From Dimorphilus gyrociliatus (lineage: Eukaryota > Annelida > Polychaeta > Dinophilidae), in contig CAJFCJ010000026.1 in assembly GCA_904063045.1 (NCBI GenBank), positions 660,964 through 724,963 of the forward strand: 64,000 nucleotides of DNA, read 5' to 3'. Below are positions 32,741-43,440 of the stretch, piece after piece (position 1 is the first letter of the stretch; each line of letters starts with the position of its first letter). The translations under genes were made by a program, and so were the position numbers. The notes under the pieces were generated by a model. That model had not been told where the DNA came from, ran no database searches, and saw only the letters and a list, made by a program, of their open reading frames with translations.

Positions 32741-34034
32741 ATTACTTTTATGAATATCTACAGATACGACTCCATTTTGAGAACCAAAACAGCAAGAAAC
32801 TTGAGTATAATTCTTTGTTTCGACGGAATAATTGTATAAATTCGTCTCTATAGTATAAAACAGAGAATGAAGACATTATCTCTTTCCTTTTTCGTCCTTT
32901 TTTCTTATCTGTTAAAGAAGAATTCCAATAATATTACCATTTGTGTACATATTTTTGAATCGTTTACCTTTTGGACATGCGCAGTACGAACTATGGAAAA
33001 ATTTTAACCTTAATTATCTTAATTAAAGTTATCTCAACAATTCCTAAACTATCTTAGTTAATTTATCAATCAATCAATCACAATGAATATATACCTATAT
33101 ATACTGTATATATATATATATATATAATTATATCTGATTGTCACGTGATCAAGATTATTCTTAACCGTTACATCTTCTAGAGATGGTGTAGGAAACAAAT
33201 GTTGATTTTCTTCTTTTATTCAATAAAATTAAGATATATTTAAACAGTATATATTGCTATTAAGGAGATTTTCGTTCAAAGGAAGGAAAGAAGGAATGGA
33301 ATCACTTTAATAGAGGCTATTCGATGCGTCTGTCTCCCTTCTACAGTATAGTACACTGACTGGTTAACTTAACAAAGGATTCTTATCAGATGACTATTTA
33401 CGTAAAAGTTTGCAATTATGATTGATGAAAAAGAGTAGGAGCTTCATGGGAGCGAACGAGCTCCTTTCAGTGTAAAGTAAATTAATAACTTTAACTTTAT
33501 TCAACAATAATCTCATCATTACAATTTGAAAGAAAGAAATGTTTCTTATCTATTGAAAGATAAGAAAAACATGATTATGTTAAAAGTTAAAGATATTAAT
33601 TTCTTTCTCAAATAGAAAAAGAATGATAATAATAATTCAAGCTGACAATAATTATCTGTAATCTTACCGGAAAAACTTTTAATAGACAAACAAATTATTA
33701 GTATAAATGTTAACAGAGTTAGTGGACAAACTTCTTCTTAAACATCTAGCAGAAGCCATATAAAACATATAATAACTATCTTACTCTTAATCTTTTTGTT
33801 AATTACCTTCCCTCCAACGTAAACAAGTAAATCAAATGAATGATAATATATATATATATATATATATAATAGTAAGTTCCCCTTCACCTCTTTAGCCAGT
33901 AATGATAATAAATTGTGGATAACACTGCAAAAAACGAAAATACAAATAATAACAATTAACCACTTGTTAACCGTTATCAAAACAAAGTATTGAAAATAAT
34001 AATCTTTCCGGTAGAAATTGTGCAGCAAAAGCCC
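32741..34034. other. Intergenic, simple repeats
   Basis: Contains TA dinucleotide runs near 33109-33126 and 33847-33868 and no supported exon. A hairpin-like AGGAGCTT...GAGCTCCT occurs at 33438-33466 with a short stem. It is too weak to call a terminator or RNA gene. Confidence 0.45.
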
Positions 34035-35555
34035 TCAAATCACATTTGATTGAAATGTTTGAAGACGCGTGAATCTTCTTCTTCGTTTCGAAAAATTCAA
34101 AGTCGATTGGAAAAAAACGCCAATCTCTGGTCTCAAAGTTAAAGATGCATCGGCTTGTGCACTTTCAATACTAGCTTTCAATTCCTGTTTAGTTGATGTA
34201 TTGAATGGATTACACCGATAAATCATCAAAAAGAGTACAACTCCTATGGACCAAATATCGGCTTTAAGTGTCACGGGACGACTGTCAAATATAACCTCGG
34301 GAGGTTGAAACGCATAAGCTCCATAACAGTATTCGCTCTCACCAACAAAAGCGTATTGAAAATTAATTAATTTCAACCGTCCATTAACCGAAACGATACT
34401 AAAAAAAAAAAAACAAAACAAAGAAAAATGAATCCATTAAAATATTTTATAATAAGCCAGCGTTACCTTTGAGGCTTAATATTGCCATGTCCAATATTTT
34501 GCGCATGAAGAAATTTTACACCCTCAATAACCTGACTTATATAATAACAGCTGGAAGTTTGATTGAATATTTCCTTCTTCAAAACATCGTGCAAGCACGA
34601 TTCCCATTTTTCGAAAATTAGACATTCCTTAACATTGAAAAAGTCTGTTGAAAAAAAAAAGATGAAACAAACAAACAAACAAACAAACAAACAAACAAAA
34701 TGTCAAATACTAACAATCCAATAATCTGATAACATTTTTACAATTTAGCCTATAGATGCTCAGTTCCAAATCTTTAACTTCATTCACTCGTTTAAGCATA
34801 TAAACATATTTATCAGCTTTAGCGAATTCATAACCAGGATATTTTAAATTCTTCAGCGTCGCTGAGATGGTATAGTCGATAGTTTTAAAAAATGGTACAC
34901 AAGATGTAACGCCTTCTCCAGAATTGCTTAAAATTTCTGTAGAAAAAGGAAAAAACATTTTCATATTCATTCTCTCTCCAAAAATATTTTCTTTTATATC
35001 TACCTTCTTCGTCACTTTCGGCGTCACTGTTTTGATGACACACTTCGTGATCGTTCAAAAGTGATTTCTTATAGAACGTTCTTTTGCAGTATAAACACTC
35101 GTATCCTTCTATCTGTAATATATTATAATATAATATTTATGTAGATATATAAATAATATATACTAGCCTCTTCATCCTCAGTGCCCTTGCCCTAGATTTG
35201 GAATAAGTAAAAAAAAAAAAAAATATTAAATTTTTCACATAAATAACTTTTTCCTTCTTACTTTCGACTCCACATCACATCCAAGTCGTAAATGGCCACG
35301 AAAGCTAATCTTTTGCTTATAAGTTAAGCCGCATAATCTACATTCAAACTGGTAAATTTTGAAAAAAAAAATGGCTGATTAATTACGGTACACGTTAACG
35401 GTTTTTTTTTTTATGTCTGGTCAAAATTTTCAATTTTCCTCAATTATTTTCAATTATTCTCTATATCTATTTCGAATTATATGCAGAATATAAATACTTA
35501 CATGATTATTTTTATTCATAAACACTTGGGTTCTTGAACATTTTCTTTCCTCCAT
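34035..35555 (-). CDS. Zinc-finger pseudokinase
   Basis: Model: seven exons on the minus strand, 35502-35555, 35262-35348, 35168-35191, 35004-35112, 34715-34936, 34467-34644 and 34035-34398. All phases agree, giving 345 residues. The N-terminus has a C2HC finger (FECRLCGLTYKQ ... HLRLGC) and a C2H2 finger (YECLYCKRTFYKK ... HEVCH). Then follows a protein-kinase fold. A candidate VAIK lysine lies in YVYMLKRV, with no glycine-rich loop. The catalytic HRD is HGN in HGNIKPQ, DFG is NFQ, APE is PPE, and DIWSIGVVLF is kept. Loss of both catalytic Asp residues predicts a pseudokinase scaffold. Intron 3 would use a GC donor (GAG|GCTAGT); otherwise exon 3 needs revision. I know no family with this domain order. 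Confidence 0.75.
34664..34699. repeat. (CAAA)n microsatellite in a kinase intron
   Basis: About nine near-perfect copies of a CAAA tetranucleotide lie inside intron 5 of the zinc-finger pseudokinase gene. They make up about half of that intron. Confidence 0.9.
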
Positions 35556-36014
35556 TTCCAATCAGTTTTAGTAAAGTTTCTCTACGTACTCAATACCGTT
35601 AACTTCAAAAATGATCTTCTTTAATATATTGATAACGCCATCTATAATCATATTCATATATATGTATATATAGTCAAGTGAATCAAAATTACAGATGGCG
35701 TTGGAAAATGAATAAAAAAATAAATATAGAAAGAAAGATTTAATAATTGCTTATTCGTTATCAATCAATTTGACCAAAGAGAAGAGACGATACATTGTAT
35801 GGAAGATGATCATGATCATCATCTTCATCATCATTATGATTTATATGAAAAGTATAATCCTAGCGATTAATTAAACAATTACAAATAAACAAACAAACAT
35901 TACTTACAACTTAGTGTATTTTTAATTTATATAGCAAAGTAAACATTTTTCAAAATCAATAATAGATCAAGTTATCATATAGCTTTAATCTGTAATAAGT
36001 AACAATGGGAAAAG
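35556..36014. other. Intergenic, 5' flank of the pseudokinase gene
   Basis: No exon or RNA gene is seen. A CATCAT-type low-complexity run lies near 35805-35840. It should hold the pseudokinase promoter and the THAP poly(A) region. Confidence 0.45.
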
Positions 36015-36523
36015 CTAAAAGGGCTCGTAATTTTCCATAAGATTTTCCAGATCCACCTCGTTATCGCCGAATATCGCCTTCAAATCAAGAAAGGTAGAAT
36101 TTAGCAACAGCTCCGGCAGCGAGACTTTATTCGGTACCAGCTCTACAGACCTTGCGTCATACTTTGGACCGACATCATTAGATACTTTAGGTACAGCCGT
36201 AGGCAAGAGTCTACGCTTCTCTTCCCTATTAGTGTAGTCATTATCCTCAAAGTGGTCGCAACAAACTCGTTTCTTCCTAACAATCATCGGGTTGTTAACA
36301 AATTGTCGACTTAAATTAGCGTTTTGCAGTTGCGAAACCCATTTCTTGCACCTGAATGTAAAGAGGTTAAAAAGCACGTTTTATTGATAGATTAAGGGTC
36401 GTTAATGATTAAAACTTACATTTCAGGATCCCTTGGAAATCTGAAAAAATTCTTTGGGTTCTTCAAACCCGACACACTATCGCAGTTTAAAGCTTGACAC
36501 GAGAAACCAATACGCTTTGACAT
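36015..36523 (-). CDS. THAP-domain zinc-finger protein
   Basis: Model: exon 1 36420-36523 and exon 2 36015-36351, with a 68-bp intron (GTAAGT donor, TTCAG acceptor), phases matching, 146 residues. Residues 1-90 form a THAP C2CH finger. They have CQALNC (C-x4-C), a short FFRFP stretch, then KKWV, VCCDHFEDND (C-x2-H) and the terminal LPTAVP box. THAP proteins bind DNA site-specifically and derive from P-element transposases (family knowledge). The remaining ~55 residues are unremarkable and there is no transposase domain, so it is a stand-alone DNA-binding factor. Residues before the chosen Met are open in frame, but have an unlikely composition, and the THAP domain always begins close to the N-terminus. 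Confidence 0.85.
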
Positions 36524-37281
36524 ACTTTGGTTGATTTGGGACAAAAACACGCATGCGTAATCGACATTTTTCAAAAGATAAGCATCAAAAGGGCGGATAA
36601 AATTATTTACCAATGCTGATTGGTTAGAACGATAATATAGATATAAAACAAATATAAACAAACAAAACAATTTTTAATTTATACTATTACTGGATAAATA
36701 AGTCTATCAACAAATTGAAAAAATTGACTATACAATCTTGTTCATTTCTTTGCTTCTTCAAAACAATTTCAAAACTTTTCTATTTTTACATTAAACTTAA
36801 ATTTGAAGGAGGAAACAAGTGAAAATAAGCCGTTATATTTCCATTTTTTTTTTTACATTCTCCTCCTTCAAATCAAACAATGATCATGGCGGCTGTGCGA
36901 GTTATTCCCTTTCTCTTTTTCCTTTTTTTTTGCACAATACTTTTTCTAAATCGAAATAATGACGATAATCCCCCAATCCTTTTTACGTCAAACTATTTTT
37001 CTTACCGATAAAATTACATTAAAAATCCCCGACTATTGACTGAAAAAAAAAATATTATGCAATAAAAGAGCAAAGAGGAGAGAATGAAACAAGAAAGAAA
37101 GGATCCAAAAAGCTGTTAGCATTCATTACAGACAAATAAGCCAACAAGCGCCTTATACCCAATATATACAGTATATATACAGAAAGCTAAAACAAGAACC
37201 GCCAAATAAATGTTAACAAGAGAAAAAAAATAACAAAATAACAATAAAAATCACTTTAAACAAACAAACAATGACTACTTT
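36524..37281. other. Intergenic, 5' flank of THAP gene with YY1-like motif
   Basis: No exon is recognised. ATCATGGCGGC at 36884-36894 matches the YY1 core and lies about 360 bp upstream of the THAP start codon. Poly-T/A tracts surround it. The distal part is the 3' flank of the Gag-like gene. Confidence 0.4.
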
Positions 37282-40200
37282 TCAAGAATTTTCGGTTAGA
37301 TATCTATATCTTCTCCCAACAAACTTGAAAAGAGTTGTAAAAGTCGAAAGTTTTCCATCAAACAGGCGTTTTTTCAATGCACTATTCCACAACTGTTTCA
37401 CATCCGGAGCTAATTTATTATCAACAATATATTCCATATAAATTTTCAAATGAGATTCTGCTTTATTCATATTTTCCGTGTACAATTTTCGAACGTAATT
37501 CTGAGCGTCGTATAATTCGGCAAAGGTAGTCGGATCGCTATTTACTATTCGCCTCAAGGACGATAGTTTAGCTAAACATCTACTCTCAATAGTTGTGTTT
37601 GTTCCGTATTCCTTAATTAGTTTGTCCATTAATTCAACATACGAGTAAACGACGCTATTGTTCAATAAACCTAAACAATGCGCAACATTCCTACTAATTT
37701 GCGATGTAAGCAATTGATACTTAATATTTTCGGTCAGAGCGAAACGATTAACAATTTTATAATGACGACGTAGAAACTTTGGGAATTTATCAACTTCTCC
37801 GCTATATCTGTAATATCTATGAGATGTAAACCTTTTAAACTGCTCCTCGGACATCTGCTCCTTCTCCGAATCAGGTCTCAATATAGTTGGATTCTGTTTC
37901 GTCGCGTTGCGAAAGCGGCTCGTTTCGAAATAGTAATCGTCATCAGAGTCGTCGCTTTGCGAGCTTGCCATTAGACTGTTGGATTCGTCGGCGGAATGTT
38001 CATGACCTACGTTACCTGTATCATTCGAATTTGCGCGTGTGTATTCGATTTTTCTCCTCTTTTCTTGGGTACTTCCCAAATTATTTTCGTCGTCTTGCAT
38101 CTGCCTCTTCTTCACCGAAAACAATTTATCGAGTTGTTGATACAGCTTAGTAAAAAACTCATCATCTCGATCGCTTTTTTTCGCTAGTGTTTGCAAAACA
38201 GAACCTTGCTGATTTAAAGTTTCAAATAGAACTCTTTGACTAGTATTTATCTTAAGTAATGAAGAGCGATTTTCCTCCAAAGCTTGTTTTTGAATATCAA
38301 CCAACTTGGTTAAATTTTGTTGAAATTTATATAAAGATCCTCCGCCATTCGTCGAGTGGTCGATTGGAGTAAACTATGGATTTTGAATTATGTTAGTTTA
38401 TGTTGTAAAATTTTTTAGATATTAAATAGCCTAAGTCATCTTAATGAGTCTTTAGCCTTTTTTATACTCCAATCGTCCACTCACATTTCTCTGCTCGCTT
38501 TCAATAAACCTTTTTTCAATGGCATTAAGCCTCTGAATGATTGCGTTTGTGTCGTTTCCCCCGGTCGATTGTATGACATCATTTTGTACTCGTGCTTGTT
38601 CGTCGCCGTTGTTGTTGCTAGTGTCGTTGTTGCTGGTATTGCCATTGTCGTCGTCGTAGTCATCATTGTTGCCCATCAGATTCATAATCTCATTTTCATC
38701 CTCTTCTCTATTGCCTCTATCAGAATCAACAGTTGCGACGGAATTGCTTTGTATAATAGTTTTAGTAGTAATGTTGCTAATGTAACACTCTTGTTTGGTC
38801 ACTAGATAATTTGAAAAAGTGCAATGACTCGCTGCAAGAAAGTTTTCCAATTCTTCTAAAATATCGCTAGCATTTAAATTAGCAATAGCATCAGTTTCAG
38901 TAGCATTTTCAGTATCGGAACAAGGATCACAGTCCAAATCAACTTCGGCATCAAATTTAGTAACAACCGGCGAACCCACCTCTGAGGTAGTAAGATCCAC
39001 AATAGAGGTAGTACTGGGTGAAGACAAAGATTGAGTAACATTTGTAACAGTATTAACAGTATTATTAGTAGTCGTGAACGTGCTAGTTCCACATATATCA
39101 GCAACAGAAACAGTACTAACAGTGGGATTAGGACAAAAATCAGAAATAGAATCAATAATATCACTGATACTATTTGAATCATTGGTAGTATCAGCAGAAG
39201 AATCAACAACAGTATTAACGCCAGGACAAGAACTGTCACTGGTAGGAGGACAAAATTCAGGAATGGAACCTGTAATATTATTGATATCGAAATCAGCAGC
39301 TATGTCAATAGGTAAATCAGTGCCAGCATTAACGCTTGGATCGGTACTAGCATTGGGTTCAGAACGGAGTTCAGAAAGAGATTCTATAATGTTATATATA
39401 TCACTGATAGTAAGATCACTGTTAGTAGAAGCAGGAGAAGTAACATCAGCGTTAGAACCAAAACAAGGACTAGCACTGGGGCGAGAAGAAAACACAGGCT
39501 CAGACCCATCAGTAGCACTGATACTTGTAGAAACAATGCTGGTGCAAGTGTCAAGAGTAGCATTAACTCCAGATTCATAGGAACGAGGAATAACAGTAGG
39601 GCCAGAAGAAAACACAGGTATATAACCATCAGAAGTGCTGATGCTCATAGAAGCAACTCTTTTACAATTGCCAGGAGCAGCATTAACACCAGCGTTAACT
39701 CCAGATTCATTGGAACGAGGAATAACAATAGGGTCAGAAGAAAAAGCAGGTACACTACTATCAAAAGTACTGATGCTGGTAGAAGCAACGCTGGTGCAAT
39801 TTCCGAGAGCAGCATTAATACCAGATTCATTGAAATGAGGGATAAAACCAGGAGCTGTGCGAGGAGCAGCAACAGTACCATCATTAGTTCCAGCTCCACT
39901 GGAGCGAAAAGTGTAGTTAGGAATAGTACCAAGAGCAGCATTAAGACCAGCGCTTATTTCAGATCCACTAGAGTGAGAAGTGTAATTAGGAAAAGTACCA
40001 AGAGCAGCGTTAATATTGGCACTCATGGTGGAGGAAGAACCAACATTGGAACGGAGACCAAAAGCTGAAACAGAGCTAGCAGCACCTCTATAACTAGTAG
40101 CCATACTCGAACCAGCACCAGAAACAGTAGTATTACCAAAATTAACACGAGAAGCAAAACAAACGTTTGGACGAAAACCAAAGCCAGGAACAGAGCTATG

Positions 40201-41334
40201 AGCGATTCTATTACCAGCCGTAGCATTCGTACCAAGAGCAGCATTGATACCAGTATTTACGGTAGAGGCGGAATCAATATTGGGGTAGAGAGAAAAATTA
40301 GGAGTAGAGCTAGTAAACGCTCTACTAGAAATAATAACATTTGTACCAAGAGCAGCATTAACACTACCAATATTAACGGCAGAAGTAGAACGAACATTGG
40401 GCGGGAGGTAATATCCATAAACAGAACTAGTTGTTATTCTATTGCCAGATGGAGTATTCGAAAGTGAATCAAGTGCAGCATTAATATCAACATTTTCGGC
40501 AATGGGAGAACCAAGATTGGGACGAAAGTAATAATTAGGAATAGAATGATTAGAACCAGTATGTCTTATACTATTAGTAGTAACGCCATAAGTATAACCA
40601 ACAGTAGAATGAGCGTAATAGCCAGGAATAGAAGCACCAACAGTATCAACGCCAGAACCAGGACAAAATATCGAATTATTGCTCACAGTAATATTATTAT
40701 TCGTATTGTTGATATCATTATTAGTACTTAAAGCACTATTAATATCAGCATGAGCTCCTAAATCGGGATGAGAATAATAGCTGTAGGTAGCGTTAACAGC
40801 GTCAGTACTTGTAGAAGTAGCATTATGATCAGTTTCAGAATCAATTCCAACTGGTGCATAAACCCCATTACCTACGGTAATATTCATACTAGTATTAGAA
40901 TCAGAAATAGAAGATACAGTTTCAACAGCGTTGGAGACGTTCGAATTAGAATCATCGCTAGTTTGAAAACAAAATGTAGGAACAGGGCCATAAACATTAC
41001 TAATAGTAGTAGAAACGCTATTGACCATGTCGCTATAATTATGAATGCCGTTGTCTGTACTAGTACCAACGATAGTATCAATATCATAACCAAACGGAAA
41101 ATTTTCAGCCATACTACTATCCATATCAATATTCATATCTTTGTTATTCATTTCAGGTGCTTCAGTTGATGTAAAGAAAAGACGAATATTAATATAAAAA
41201 AAAGTGTCATATTTAAAGGCGGAAATATGAAAGCACTCCATATTCTTTCTCTTATAAACTTTTGGATTCTTTGGCATATTTCCGTCGTCATATTTAGTGG
41301 TTGAATGATTGTTCTTACCTTGTTGATTATTCAT
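37282..41334 (-). CDS. Ser/Thr/Asn-rich repeat protein with C-terminal Gag-like (DUF1759-like) domain
   Basis: Model: exon 1 38485-41334 and exon 2 37282-38373, joined in phase 0 across a 111-bp intron (GTGAGT donor, CATAG acceptor), giving 1313 residues. Residues 50-700 are low-complexity Ser/Thr/Asn/Ala with a recurring NAALGT core and flanking SSVPxFGFRPNVGS-like text. Acidic and Asn/Asp runs follow. The exon junction lies in a predicted helical stretch. The C-terminal ~180 residues resemble BEL/Pao Gag. They run from a YYRYSGEVDKFPKFLRRHY segment to FVGRRYRYL, including SYVELMDKLIKEYG. There is no protease or polymerase. It is a probable domesticated Gag. An alternative 159-bp in-frame intron (41160-41318; GTAAGA donor) near the start would remove 53 residues. 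Function unknown. Confidence 0.65.
38354..38482. repeat. Inverted repeat spanning the intron of the Gag-like gene
   Basis: Arms are 38354-38371 and 38465-38482, 18 bp each with one mismatch (GAGTGGACGATTGGAGTA in minus-strand sense), separated by 93 bp. The upstream arm begins right after the donor GT. The downstream arm lies in the next exon, just after the acceptor. The arms could pair in the pre-mRNA and bring the two splice sites together. Confidence 0.85.
39560..40500 (-). repeat. Degenerate NAALGT tandem coding repeat
   Basis: Within the Ser/Thr/Asn-rich protein, the core NAALGT or a close variant (NAALGN, NAALDS, NATLDT, NAAPGN) recurs about a dozen times at irregular 20-45 residue spacing. 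The copies are too diverged for recent slippage. Confidence 0.7.
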
Positions 41335-42212
41335 TTTTCGTCTTTCTTTCAATTCTATGGAAATTTTTTACATATAGTTGAAATAACATTAAATTAATAT
41401 ATCATCAAATACGTACCACTATCTTTTCTTCTTTTTAAATTGTCTTTATGTTGACAACACTCCGAATTTTGTTAAAGTGAACATGTAATGCAGCGTTGAG
41501 CTCTGTCAACGATTTAAAAGCGGGAAATTCAAATCTATATTTGCGTTTTTTGTTCCTATGTTTAAATCAAAGGTATTTGCTGTTTTAATAGATACTTTCA
41601 ATCATATTAGAGTCAACTTGAGGGATTTTTCGATGATTTACTTGATAATAAAGCAAATATTCTTACTTTTCCTAGTTTACTATTCTGGTGCCATCTACCG
41701 TTCTTCACACTAACTTATCACCTTGACCTCATGACATTCTCTCAATATCGCCTATTATCGCCGATATATGTAACAATATATTTAAAAATAACGTGAAAAT
41801 ACTATTAACTTGATAAGTTATTTAAACAATTACAAGAAGCAACTTCTTGTCTAATTTTCCTAACTCAAACATTCATACTTTTAAATTTTTCGCAAACAAC
41901 TGTATTTTCGCTCAAGGACAAAAATGGAACAAAGATGCTTAAAAGTTTAGAACAAACGAATGTCATGCTAAAATCCATTTATTATTTGTTTCCAGGCTTT
42001 TTAAATTGGCGTCTATTAGACGATGTAGTCTATATTTATTATAGCAATAGGCCTATTCTTGAAATCCAGATATTTTCCTTTTACTAGTTCAACTTAGCCG
42101 TAACTTCTACTCACTCCTGTATCTATAAAAGTTGAAATCACTCAATAAAAATACTTGTCAGACACTTTTTAGTGGAACATCGACTGAAAAAGACGCGTGA
42201 ACATCGAAAAAA
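41335..42212. other. Divergent promoter interval
   Basis: Separates the start codons of the Gag-like gene (minus) and the acidic SIM-like gene (plus). No exon is assigned. A donor-like site lies near 41415 on the minus strand (a GTACG context), so a 5' non-coding exon is possible. No TATA element is clear. Confidence 0.4.
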
Positions 42213-42725
42213 ATGTCATCATTCAATACTAAACATAGATATGGCAACAGCCCTAAAGTTCTAACGAATGTTGACTTCCAAATTGAAATTATAGAAGTGT
42301 CCAGTGAAGATGAGATGGGCAATGTCGTATGTAAAGAAGAGGAATTGGAAGAAGAGGGATTAGAAGAAGATTGCATTGTAATATCAAGCGATGAAGAGGT
42401 GGAGGATATATCGAGAGAAAATGAAGCAAATACTTCATTAATGGAAGCAGAATCGTTTAATGGAATAGATTCAAATCAGATTTTTGTATATAATGAGAGT
42501 GATGGAACCGTAGAATATAGTGGAATTGGAGAAACTCTTGAATATGCCGAATCATCAGATGAAGAACTAAATCCTCCGTTGAACCGTATGTCTAGATTTA
42601 GTTTTTTTTATTCGTCAAACGACGATTCAGATGATGAAATGGACACAGGTGTAGACGAAGTGAAACTAAATGATCTTAACAAAGGAGTAGACTTGTCGGA
42701 CGAAGATAACACTAATCAACCTTAA
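42213..42725 (+). CDS. Small highly acidic protein with tandem SUMO-interacting-like motifs
   Basis: An intact 170-residue single-exon ORF, very rich in Glu, Asp and Ser. Two hydrophobic cores flanked by acidic/serine residues fit the SUMO-interacting motif pattern: IEIIEVSSEDE near residues 25-35 and CIVISSDEEVED near 53-64. A basic patch is confined to the first 15 residues. A stretch of ESDGTVEYSGIGETLEYAES lies in the middle, and the C-terminus is again acidic. SIMs bind the SUMO beta-strand noncovalently and typically occur in nuclear-body, ubiquitin-ligase and chromatin proteins (family knowledge). The assignment here is inferred from pattern alone. No enzymatic domain or RING is seen, and no family is recognised. 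Confidence 0.65.
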   Translation: MSSFNTKHRYGNSPKVLTNVDFQIEIIEVSSEDEMGNVVCKEEELEEEGLEEDCIVISSDEEVEDISRENEANTSLMEAESFNGIDSNQIFVYNESDGTVEYSGIGETLEYAESSDEELNPPLNRMSRFSFFYSSNDDSDDEMDTGVDEVKLNDLNKGVDLSDEDNTNQP

Positions 42726-43005
42726 AGAAAACGATAAAATCGGTAAATATAGTAACCTTTATAATAAAATAATGGTTTGTTTAAATAGTGCGAAAAGTTT
42801 TGAATACAAAAGTTTCATATAGATATTATCTACTTTATTAAAGTTGTTCAACTATTTCTCTTCTAAAGATAAGCTATTCTGTATAAGTAAAAGAAAATCA
42901 AGAAGAAATAATTTGTACAACAGAAAGGTTATTTTTCAATAAAACTTTTGTATTTCTTAAATCAGTGTTAAGGGAACAGAAAAGAATAACAAAAGATATT
43001 TTTCT

Positions 43006-43346
43006 TTAAAGAGATCTCTCCTGTCCATTACACACTGTACCATGTACTTTTTGATCCAAATCTCTCAGTGTTGTTTCCATATGATCCATTTCGATGTACA
43101 GTTGTGCTATTTCTTGCCGTTTTTGCCGAATTCTATAAAGATATTATTAGATTTTAATAGTTTATTATTAAATATTTCCTTACAGTTCTATGGTTTGCAT
43201 AAAGTTTTTGTCGAGTTCCGCAAGAAATTTATCTAACTGTTCATCGGTTGGATCTAAAAGATTTCAAAACAAATTAAAAATGTTTTATTTTCAAAGATAA
43301 CTTGGTACTTACCAAACTTTAAGACCTTCTCGTTGTTGTTTGACAT
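43006..43346 (-). CDS. Small coiled-coil protein, three exons
   Basis: Model: exons 43313-43346, 43184-43253 and 43006-43132. All phases match, with introns of 59 and 51 bp, giving 76 residues. After a short polar start (MSNNNEKVLKF) there is DPTDEQLDKFLAELD. Then comes an amphipathic helix with IRQKRQEIAQLYIEMDHM and LRDLDQKV heptads, and the tail ends ERSL. Its size and single coiled coil suggest a subunit of a helical complex such as a kinetochore, BLOC or tethering assembly, but no family is identified. Consensus splice sites in a tiny gene make this more than chance. It lies convergent with the acidic gene upstream, with about 280 bp between stops. Confidence 0.7.
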
Positions 43347-43409
43347 AGTAGTAATGCGGGTATCGTTGATGATATGAATTTGAAATCAAAAGTGATTGGT
43401 CCGATTATT

Positions 43410-43440
<31 letters not shown>

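Noticed and set aside
33438-33466. GC-richer hairpin AGGAGCTT...GAGCTCCT
   Set aside because: The stem is short, with no RNA-gene box or T-run, and is not distinguishable from chance.
36660-36670. Upstream in-frame start for the THAP protein (49 extra residues)
   Set aside because: THAP domains sit at the extreme N-terminus and the extension has AT-rich, non-protein-like composition. The ATG at 36523 is preferred.
39384-39941. Very hydrophobic Leu/Val-rich ORFs around 38874-40244 that look like membrane proteins
   Set aside because: They are other-frame shadows of the Ser/Asn/Ala-rich repeat exon of the Gag-like gene. The low-complexity coding sequence creates them in alternative frames.
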